Source of the DNA: Pterois miles
Lineage: Eukaryota; Chordata; Actinopteri; Perciformes; Scorpaenidae
Direction: 5' to 3'
Assembly (NCBI GenBank): GCA_947000775.1
Contig: CAMQGK010000110.1
Location: forward strand, 26,548,001 to 26,612,000
DNA length: 64,000 nucleotides
The position numbers were made by a program, and so were the translations under genes. The notes under the pieces were generated by a model, which saw only the letters and a list, made by a program, of their open reading frames with translations, did no database searches and was not told where the DNA came from. Below are positions 14,651-26,400 of the stretch, piece after piece; position 1 is the stretch's first letter, and the number at the start of each line of letters is the position of its first letter.

Positions 14651-17065
14651 TCACTGAAATTACAGGGGACGTAATGGAGCACGGGGAGCCTCAGCCTCCT
14701 TTGGCTATATTCCTCACAAACCAAGATAGCATTGCTGCGGCTTACCACTCAAATTCATGCCAAAGACTCAAAATACCAGCCAGTGAACCACTTTTATAAG
14801 CTTTACTCCATACACATCCGAGACTACGTACAAAGTGGAAATTTATGGCTCCTGAATATAGCTTACTAAGGCTGCAACCATGTCAAGAAAACTGAGGGGT
14901 ACTGTTTGAGCATTTTGAATGAAATCAACTTTTTACATTTTATCTGTAAAACAAACATTTTTACAAGGTCTGTTGTGGATCTACTCAATCCACAATTCAT
15001 TTTTGAATCTGCATAGCCTCTTAGATGCATGTATGCTTAAACATTTTTATCAGTCTGCGTCATGCAGCAACACAATTTCTCTTCTCTTTCTTGGCTTCTC
15101 TATTTTCTCGAACAGTAATTTTGTGGTAAGAATAATGTCAACTCCAGATGCACCAAACGTTCTTAACCATCCAAATACCCAGGTGTGCTGAATGACGAAT
15201 CCTCTTGAATTCTGAATGAAATCTTTTTATTGTTTTTATTTTTTACAAATTACTGTACTGTACAGTAGCCTATACCCACTGAAATGTCAGGAATTAGTTT
15301 CAGCCCAATCCTCATATTCTAACAACTAATTAACCGTTGATCAATATATTTAAATTATTTTGTTTCAAATGTTGCTCTGGCCTCTTCTTTTATATACCTC
15401 ATTATTTCAGTAAAATGCACCGAAACAGATGTATATGTGACACTAAAAGGCACGTTATTATTTTGGCCATCATAATAACAGTCCCCTTGGCCGATGAGTC
15501 AAAAAGTTAATTTCACTGAATGCAAGTGTTGTGCGGCCTGCAAATACTCTGGCACATGCTCAAGAATTGGAGAGATGCCACCAAAAAAGGCTGCATGAAG
15601 AAGAACTTCAGCAGTAGTGAACTCAAGGTACTGTAATAAACTTGAAGTAAACATGATTTTCCAGAGGGTCAGTACCGGTGTTACAGGAAACTTGTGATCA
15701 GTGTACAAAGAATATGTCTGTAGCTCACAAATTTAAAAAATGTTATGTTTGTGTTGGACAGACAGTTTGTGGACCCTGAAAACAAGGTTGTGTTCTCAAC
15801 CTCAAATTTTGTCTTACCTAAAAGAAGTGCAAAAATAAGAAAACACTGATGAATCCCAGAAATCAATTAAAACATAAGAACAAATTGTGGATGCAAAAAA
15901 ATACGAAGAAATTTGTTGTTATATCACTTCCTGCATGAGGTATGAGGTCCTATGACTCATATGTGTGATTCTGCTCATAAAAACTGAGCCTTGGATGCAT
16001 TTTTTTCCCATTCAGGGCTGTAGCCATAACCTGTAATTTAGGATTTATTTCAGGTTAGGTTTGCAAGATGCTGCATTCATTCCCACTGAGTTGGTTGTTT
16101 TTGTTTTCTGTTGAGAACCCAGATGCATGTTTATCAACTGACATGCAGATGACTGTCTGTACGTCTTGCACGTCATGAGCACTGAATCACACTCTTTGGT
16201 TTGTTCATTTCTAAAAGTCAAAAGTGATTTTTTTTTTTTTTTTTTGTTGCTCTGACCACTCCAGTATTAACACATACTCGTCATGTCTTGACTTGCATTC
16301 AGGAATTACAGCATTCAAATAGCCATTAATGTTCAAAACCAAGTTTACATGTTGCAGTACTTTACTTTAAAATAACTCTAATTAAAAAAAACTGCGGTTG
16401 GCTTCAAGTCAAATTAAGGGCCTCGTAAAAAGAGGGTATACAACCATAAAATTGCTTGTTTTGTTTCATCTCCTCCAGTGATTTTTTTTCCCTTTCCTGC
16501 TTAAAAGGTGGATTAGCAAGAGGGACAGTCTGAGTGTCCTGTGGTAAAAGTGTGTTGCTCGTTAAGAGGGAAAGCAACTGAGCACTGAGAGTAACCCAGA
16601 TGAAGTCTGCTCCTTTTTTTTTTTTTTTTTAAATCCACAGGAAAACATGTCTGAAAAAAATATTAATGCTGTTAATGTGGCTATGGGAAGACTATGTTGA
16701 TGATGAGCGAATGGGAATGAATGCATTATATATTGTACTGTACTGCATCTTGTAGACAAGCTAATCAAGAATGTAATTTTCTGAGCCTCCCTGCTGGCCC
16801 GTCCCAGCTACTTTGAATTCTAGTCTCTCTTATTGCCGTCACAATGGAAGAGGAAACACTTACTATTCGACAAATTGAATCTAGAGTTGGATTCAAAGAA
16901 AATTTTCTTCCACCGCTACACACCGGAGAACAAAAACCACAATCTCTGAATCCAATGAAGTGACAGTGTCATGACAAATGCAATTCTACAATTTAATTAA
17001 AGCTGCAACAAAAACGCGTTGCTGTTGTTTATCTGAATCTCATCTTCATCCTGTTCTCTCAGCAG

Positions 17066-17407
17066 GTGTGAGAGGTAACCAGGTGTTTGTTCCAGAGAAA
17101 GTGAATGCCGTGCTGGGGAAGAACATCACACTGGGCTGCAGAATAGAGGTGGGCTCCAACCTCACACAGAGCTCCTGGGAACGTCGTCTTCCTTCAGGCA
17201 TCATTACCTTGGCAGTATTCAACCCCGAGTTTGGAACCTCCATCTCTCCAGACTACGCCAAGCGTGTCTCGTTTGTTTCCCCGTCTGTACGAGATGCTAC
17301 CATCACCATTGAAGGAGCTGGCTTTGCAGATATTGGGTCCTACACCTGCAAAGTGGTAACATTTCCTCTGGGCAATACACAAGCATCAACTTACGTTAAT
17401 GTGTTAG
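17066..17407 (+). CDS. nectin3: Nectin-3 exon: Ig-V domain (D1)
   Basis: Phase-1 exon of 342 bp. The acceptor is a tandem AG-C-AG (17061-17065), so the exon may start at 17063 or 17066 without changing frame. The donor is GGTAAAG at 17408. The translation has the B-strand Cys (LGC), Trp (SSWER), the A-x6-G motif AVFNPEFG, and SYTC at the F strand followed by KVVTFPLGN. Sequons are NIT and NLT. In nectins this domain makes the cis and trans dimer contacts. Reading through the donor would add only a few codons before a stop. Confidence 0.93.
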
Positions 17408-20400
17408 GTAAAGTATAGCTGTGTCACTTCCTTTTGTCATTGTATTGAGTGCTTCTGATTGCTGTTTTTTAATCTCACTTTTCAAAGCAGGACACTGTTG
17501 GCTGTGATTAAGCAAATCTTAGGTGACTACTAAGTGTTTCCTCCACGAGGCCACTAACATAAAAATCACAAAGTATTAATACTTGTATGGAATATACAGA
17601 CTCTCTCCTCACGTAGCAGCCATGTAAACAAAGTGCATTGAGTTCAAACAGTCCCAACTTGATGCAACTAGTTGCATGCAACAACAAGTTAATTGCAGGG
17701 TGTGATGCAGGGTGACTCTTGTGACATTTACTTGCATCTAACCATACTGCATGAAAAAAGTTTCATATGTAGCAATGGTCTTAACACTACAATGTGCAGC
17801 TATTTCCCTCCATGCAGGGGAAATTGTTGTTAGTTCTGCCCTTTTTACCTTTTTTGTCACTAATTATGTAATCATACCTCAGGCTGAGTAATTAGCATTT
17901 GTGAAGCCATCACAGGAATTGAAGAAGCAGATGACAAACTTGGAAATCTGCAGTGTAAAAAATGTATAAAAAAAGACACTGTACTTTGGGTATCTGCACA
18001 TTTAGCACCTCCATAATTTTCATTCTCAGCTCTTTCTTCTGTAGTCGCCTTTCCTTGATAAGCCCAACAAAAAACAGGGTCACAGAGTATGTAATACATA
18101 CCAAAATAATCAATGATAAATATACAACACTGCATCAAACACACACTGTACCAAGACTGATGTATTTATTTCTACTTACAGTATAATGAATGTGATTCAT
18201 TTTTAATGAATCATAATCATTCTCATCTTTCTTTTTTTTTCCTCAAAGTATTGCGTACAAACACTATACTGTCTGTGCACTGGTTTTATCATGTGTAATC
18301 TGCACTGTCTGGGCACGTACAGTAACCCCCTCTCTGAGGAGCATGAACGTTGAACTTTCTCTGTGGTCAGCAGCGTATGTTTCAAGCCCTAAATTGGTGG
18401 TTGGATTGCACTCAGGCAGCGCTGAGACTAGGAGATTGCACTGTAGGCAGTAGTTTCATGTCTCCCTCCAGAGACTAAAGGAGACTCTGATGACTAATGA
18501 GTGGCACATTAAGTGCTGCTGTGACAGCCACAGTGTCTGGGACCTCACAGAGTACAACTCCACCTTGCTCTCCTCTCTGAGCAGTTTCTCAGGCATGTTT
18601 GTTTTTTTTGGCTCACAGAAACGCATACATGCACACCCATACACGAATACATGCTTAGGCCTACATTACAATTCATATGTAATTAGGTGTGATTATGGTG
18701 TTATACGTTCTTGGCAATTACACACATGTCATGTGGGCATAGGGTATTTTACTTAAAGGGCACACTCGCACATCACAATTACAAGACCTAAACTCAGCAG
18801 ATTCAAGTTCCCAAGGCAGTGATGAAGTTTGGCTTCTTCATCTCTGCCTTGTTTTGGGTCGACTTGTACTTTTTTTCTCAAGTGTTTTGAGGAAGGAAAC
18901 AGTGGCTGCATCCCTAAACAAGTTCTGTATAACACATCATCATATAGACAAAATACTGAACATATTGTTCTAATATATAGACTATTGGTTGTTATGGTCT
19001 GTATTGTATTTGCTTCAGTTTAAACTACCCAACCCAAAGTTCCAAGTTATGATTCATGTTTACACTCTGAGGTTTAGGACGGAGCACTTGACTTCATTTC
19101 ATTCTTTTCAAATGAACCAAAGTGAAATGATTAAAAGGCTCAAACCCATGAATAATAGGCCTAAGTCACGACACGCATCATAATGATTAACAGGTGCAGT
19201 GGACATTGACTTAAATTCAGAAGTTACACTCTTGATACAAACATTGTCTTGTACATAACCATGAGACACTCAACGTGCAATTTGTTTTGGCTCAATGCTT
19301 TCCTTTTCATCCTTCTGTCTACAGCTTCTCATAGAAAAGACCCAAGCGTTTAAGGAAGCAATCAGCAGGAAGTGTGCTACAGTATGTGATGCAAAGGCAC
19401 CCACCAGTGTGCAATAGGAAGGAACCAGAGGAGGAAAATGTGACACATTCAGTGAATGAATTAGAATGACCCTTTGTTTGAAAGTGTTGACAGGTGAATG
19501 GGAAATCTGATGAACAGCGATTGAATTTCTCAAAAACAAAACATGTCTACAGGCTACACATTTTAAGTTGCTGAGGGAGATTTTATTGATAGTAGGGCTG
19601 TCAATAAATTAAAATATTTAATAGTTATTAATCACATCATTGTCCATAGTTAGTCATGATTAATTGCACATTCTTTATTTTTGTCAAAATGTACCTTAAA
19701 GGGAGATTTGTCAAGTGTTTAATACAAATATCAACATGAGAATCAGAAAATATGCTTGCTTTATGCAGATGTATGTATGTATGTGTATGTATTTATTATT
19801 GTAAATCAATTGACAACACAAAACAATGACAAGCATTGTCCAGAAACCCTCACAGGTACTGCATTTAGCATAAAAACATGTTCAAATCACAACATGGCAA
19901 ACTGCAGTCCAACAGGCAACAACAGCTGTCAGAGTGCTGACTTGACTATGACTTGCCTAAAACTGTGTGTGATTATCATAAATCAGGCATGCCTGTAAAG
20001 GGGACACTCGTGGGTACCCAGAGAACCCATTTTCATTCATATATCTGGAGGTCAGAGGTCAAGGGACCACTTGGCCATGCAAGTTTTTCCTTGCAAAAAT
20101 GTAGCACAAGTTATTAAGCCTCCTTGACAAGCTAGTATGACATGGTTTCTTCCTTAGGTTTTCTAGTTTTATATACCAGTATCCTCACTCAACACTGAGT
20201 CAGCTACAATCTAAAAATCACAAGCTGTGTTTCTGCATTAAAGAAATTAGTGGCATTAAAACTAATTTGTATTAATGCGCTATCGCATTAACTCTGACAG
20301 CCCTAAATGATAGGCATTTGAGCTTTATCCTTCAACCATGAACTGCATTTTTTTTTTTGTTTAAAGTTGTCTGTTCAGTGATGTGGCCAGTAATGCAGTA

Positions 20401-23400
20401 TCTTCTTTTCTGCTGAGTCATAAAATTGAGAAATCAGACCCACAGCGAGATGGTTAAAGTTGCTTACTCACCGAAGCCAAACTCTGAAGAGGGTCATAGC
20501 TTTTCTGTCGTGAGAAATGTTTCATTTCTCCTTTCAGTCTATTCAAATAATGCTCCCCTGTTTCTGGGAAGTATGTGTCATAAGGCTATATTTTGCTTGC
20601 ATGTTGTTATATGTCCTTATCGTATCTTCTCTTGTTCTGTCAGCTATCAGCTAGGGCTTGCTCACAGATAATTTCATTGATCTATCCTGTTTGCCGTGCG
20701 TGGCTTCATTTGCACAGTTAATTATAGTTGTTTTACTTCACTGGATGTGTCTTTCTTTTAAGCACCAGATTTTTTGCATCACAGCATCCAAATTCTAAAA
20801 CAAAATTGATGACCGTTTGTCTCAGAACTCCTATAGAGCATTATACCAAAGTGACCATGCCAATTTATAGGTTTTCAATGCTAAATCTTACTGTAAAAAT
20901 GTCCAGATGGGATGCATGACCACTGAACATCCAGTTAAATTCCTCCTTTCTAGGGTTCCCGCTCTGACATCAGTGTTCAGTGTGCATGTGTGGATCAGTG
21001 TGTATGTGGGCAGAAAAGGGCCAATGCAGCCACTTTGCTGAAGGGAAATCGTTACCCTTTCCCCTAAAGCATTTCCACTCATCCAGAGCATTCCCCTCCC
21101 TTCTTGACAGCAACGCCAAATTAACACATTTCTCTGATTTAGTTATTCTGAAGCTTTGGCCAGCTCGCCTCTTAACATAGAGCAGCTACTGTTTATAGTC
21201 GGAGGCCTGTGAGGAGGGGCAGAGACGAGTGAGTGAAGAATGTGAGGTGGAGGACTGAGAGCAGGGTCCCCGCCCCTGCAGTGGGTACAGGAGACGCCAG
21301 GTTATTTTTGGAAAAAGGGGTGCCGGGAGTTTGAATTTGTTGCTGCACCTCCAGCCAGACTAGGGAGGAGTGGGGTGGCAGATGTCTCAAAGGTGATGGC
21401 CTTGTCTGGTGGATTAGGCTGGCGTGTGCTCCCCACGTGTCTTTTAAAACTGTCACTGTTGCAGTAAGTGGAACAGCTGTTCTTTTAAGAGGGACAGAGA
21501 TGAAGGAGGTGGTGCACTGCAAGACAATGAAGAAAAAATTAACAAAAGAGGGAAATTCCAGCAATGTATATGGAAGTGTAACCTGTGTAGGTTTACTTCA
21601 CTAGCCCTCCACTTGCTGTACTTTCCCAAGTGTCCTTTCTGCCAGTTTGTGATTATTAAACAGGGCTCTGTGTGTTTTTTAGGGCAGTGCAGCATAAGAT
21701 AAACTGTTCTACTGCTTTGCACAACAGGTAGAGGATTGTGTTATTCTGGTCATGTCCCTCTTGAATGGATCTGTTTCGCCTCTCTGTTGAGAAAATCCTT
21801 GTTCTGTCTAAACCTGCGGTTATTCTCCGGAAGCTGGTATAACATTACCCCAGCTCTAAAGTGCTGAGAAGTGTACCGTAACTTTGCTCCTCATCTTCCA
21901 GTACAACACAGTAAAATACAAACACACCACAGTGTTGACTGTCACCTCTGACTTTGCAATATTAAGGTTTTTTTTTTTTTTTTGACAAAGCCATATGCAC
22001 ACTTCAGGCTCTCCTAGAACCATACAGTAGGACTGATAGATTACACTTCCTTTAACACACTATATGTTTGGAAAACAACAATAAAGACAGCTCAGTCTCC
22101 ACTGAAATGCCTCCATATGATTTAATAGCTTGTGTTCATCAATATTTAATGCATATGTGAAATGGAAGAAGTCAATCTGTCCTCTCTGGCAGTTGAGTAT
22201 ACTAAGGCCACTTCCCTCTGTCCATATACTATATGATGGACATTATTTATTCATATATACACAGAAAGATCAATATTAATTTTGTAATCTTTTCTCCATT
22301 CTGTCATTTCCTCTCTTCCCCCCTTCTCTCTCCTCTCCTCTCTCTTTAACACAGTGGAGCCAAAGGTCTATGTGTCCGCCGGCCCCACGGCTCTTCTGGA
22401 TGGTGGGAATGAGTCACTGGTGGCCACCTGCATAGCGGAGCGTGGCCGTCCCGCTGCTGAGGTTTTCTGGGAGACAGAGCTGTATGGCCGAAGTGAGAAG
22501 CAAAGTCAGGATGAGCCCAACGGCACCACCACCGTGCATGTGCGCTACATGTGGCAACCGCAGAGCTATGCCCAGGGGAAGACGCTCACCTGTGTGGTGC
22601 GCCACCCGGCCCTGCAGACAGAGTTCCGCATACCCTACATACTAAACATTCAGTGTAAGTGCAGAATTACAAAACCTCCTTAATTTCTGTGTTGTCTTAC
22701 TCACATCCCACTGGATACGTCTGGTTGTATATTATATTTTTCTTTTTGTCAACAAATCTCACGGAAACACCAAAACCAACAATGAGTTGATCCTACTACA
22801 ACTACTCAGAAAGGCATGTGTAGTGAAAGTCTGATATAGCTTGCTCCTCTGTGCCATAAGACCTCCATTGACCAAAAAATATTTTCTCTCATCACTGCTA
22901 ATCCTACTTTTATTATATATGTAATTTCTCCTGTAATACATGAGGAAAAGTAGAACCTTTCCCAAACTGGTTGCTCCTCAGGTACAGGTGATATTTGTTG
23001 TCTCAGAACTTGGATAGGAAAGATGTGCATGTTTTCACACACTGATTGCCCAGAAACACATAAGTGAGCCACATCTTTGCACTGGGTGACGTTGAACATG
23101 AGAAGTGTAGTTTTCGTTTAGTCAATCCCACATTCGGCATCCTGCTGCTGTAAATACTCACTGGCGCACTACATCTGCAGTCTCTAACAAATACACTGTT
23201 TAGTCCTGTTTCAGCAGTTTGAAAAAAACCTCAAAATATTCAAAAAGATGCAAATGAAACCAAATTTTAGCCTGACTGGGTTTGAGGCATCGTCCTATCA
23301 CCATCTTTCACTAACTGAACCAAATTGCTGCTCATCGATCATGTTGCTCGTCACCTTGGTTTAGGTTAAGCACTATGACTGCTCAATTAATTGTGTAATA

Positions 23401-26400
23401 CTATGCAGTTTATGGAAATTTGAGTTGTTATTATCATCACTAATATAAGCTCCTAAAATTGCCAAGATGAATAATCACGGTCATTATATTTTGCAAAGTA
23501 ATGACTATTATAGTCCTAACTGTGCAGCCCTAACAGGCACAGTGTATCTTATCGATATTAACCCATGCTGATAGCTTGATTTATGAATAGCCTGATCATT
23601 ACCTTTCCCTCTTTTCCAATAAAGGAGCTATTTAAGAGTCATTTTAATGTTATAATCATTGATGCATACTCCTGGGCGAGCAGCACTAAGGGTTAGGCTG
23701 TGTTTGGACTGTGTGAGTGCTGGCTAATGAAGGTATTTTATGAAATATTGATCAGGCCTCGGCAGCAACACAAGTAGCAGGGGGCTGCTGGGGGCAGCGG
23801 ATGGAGAGGCAGAGAAACCAAGGTTAATACAGGAAGAAAGATGCTTTCCAGCTCAATAAATCATGTCAAATGCAGAGGCAAGGGATTTTAAGTGCAAAAG
23901 AAGCACAATTTCAACGTCGAGCCACGTGAAAAGGGTCAGTGGACATGATGAGCTGAAGCATCTTCCTGTGTGCTGTAATGAGTTCCTCATTTGTCCTCCA
24001 GAGAAATCAAAAATGAAATATTGGATGCCTAAGTCAGTGTTTGCCATGTTTTATTACAGTGGCATGTGCTGGGCTTCATTTAGGCATCCTCCTGCTTTGT
24101 TTTTCTTTGTCATGGTGAGGCAGTAGAGTTTATTATTAGCTGCAGCACATCTACTGTCTGAGTGAGTCTGTCATTTTCTAACTTTCCACCAGCCCAGGAT
24201 CATTTGTTTGTTCTCTTGGCTCTTGTTCACCAGCAGATCCTGTACCCTGCTACAGTCCTGCGCAGCCTTTGTTTTTGTCATCGCTCACTACTTATAATGC
24301 ACGCTTTGTTCCTTCTGGAAAAGCTCATTTGTCATCAGGCTGCTGGGATCACAATGACTGATTATTGAGTCCTAGTCTTGTACCCGTTGTAGTAAAAAAT
24401 AAAATAAAATACATTTTGGTCAGCATGAACAAACTGTCTGTTGTACAAGGTAACAGAATAACAAAAAGTATACATATGATGTAAAATATATAATAAAAAA
24501 TGTGTTCTTAGTAAATAATACAAATGTTTAACATCGTACCTTTGTTTGATTTTGTTTCACAGTTGCACCAATGGTATCGATAATGGGAATTGACAAAAAT
24601 TGGTATGTGGGTCAAGAGAATGTGAAGTTCACCTGCGGAGCCAAAGCCAACCCACCTGCCCGTCACTTCTCATGGATCAGGTCAGTATCTCCAAAATTTA
24701 GCCTCCTGTGGAAAAAAAAATGTGCAGATTTTAACTTCTCATGAGAAATACACGGACACATGTCCTCCCAAATTCTCAGTAGCTGAGTCTGGGGTCTGAT
24801 TAAATGGCCTTTGCCCTTTAGCTGCACACTCGGTCTCTGGAATGATGCTACAACCTCATACAGGGTCCTTTCTAGACACAACATGTCAACACTTGGCTGA
24901 CACGCATTCTGCCAAAGTTTCTTGCAAATGCGGCAGCCCTGTATCCCAAATTCAGGGGACATAACTGCTCACTAAGTTGTCCCAAATACCATTTTTTTGG
25001 GCTTCGAAGCTTCGGTGACAAATATTCAAGGGCATTTGAAGGTTTGTGGCGCAGCACAGCAGGCTGACATGTTCTTCTCTCTGTCTTCATCTCTTCATTT
25101 CAGCACCTGGTACTGCTGCCGCACTACTGTACACACACACACACGCACACACACACACACACACCTCTACACACAACAAACAGTGATATCTGAGAATAAC
25201 TAATAATAAATAATGCTGAAATGAATAATGTGGGATAATTCCTTATATCATGGGCTATTTGCGGCTTTACACTTTATTGGTATACTTATATAAAAAACAA
25301 AAGGCGAAGTGTTCAGATACTGATGTGTACGTCGATTACTTTGGCAATGGTCGAAGCTTCGAAGCATTTGGGTCAGCCCTACTCGTCACACAACTATATT
25401 CTTTGCAGTAGTATTAGAGAGCTGTCAGAGTGCAGTCACGCTGTTTTTGTTAATTCATAAATTTGGGAAGACTTTTGATATTTATCTTCTGGTTGTCAGC
25501 AGCTAATATTAAATCACATTACACGACCTGGACCAGTGGAAAAAGCCATTGTAGAGTGTAATTAATGGAAGCCAGGCGTAAATTGTTTGCCCTTTTGATA
25601 GATTGTGTTCAAATAAAATCTCACTCACATAGTTAACTTGGGTATAATGAAACTTGGCTGAGTTTCCCACTGGTATTTAGTAATGAGTTCTTCATTTTTG
25701 TGTGGTTGTTTCATTGATCAACAGTTTAGTGACAAACAGGCAAAAGAAACATTTGATGAGAAGCTAATGCTATAGCAAATACTACATGAAAGATCAGCTG
25801 CTGTTTGTTCCAGTTGCATAGAACTAAACGTAGTTTAAACAAAGTTAAATTAAGCAGCGAAGCGGAGAAGCTTCTGTCTATAAATTACCTCCAGCATGAC
25901 GTCTGGGGCCTGGACTCTGGAGCTGTCGAATGCGCCACTGCACCCATCGGGAAGACTCCCTGCTATAAATAAAAGACTCCAAATGGTTCATGCATCCGAG
26001 CAACACTGGTCTATTGGCAGCTCTTTGTCATCATCTTGCTTTGAAAACAAGAAACATGATCTCATTTGAAATGACAGAACCAGTACAGTCTAGACAGACA
26101 AGCTCTTTATTTTCTTTTTTCTTTCTTTCTTTTTTTCTTACGTTCATGTTGAAAGCTTGCCCTCAACTGGTTGAAGTGCAGTCAGCTCAAATTATCGCAG
26201 TCATGTGATCATATAACATTTGCAACAGGCCTACGACTGGTACACAACCAGCAGAACAGGGACATCACTGCAAGTCATGGATAGTTTTTTCAATTTTACT
26301 TTGAAACATGCGGTAATAACATAATGCACTTCTTTGAGTCTCTGCATATGATTTACTGTACACTGTGAGATTTATGTAATGTTTCATTTCTGCACAGGTT

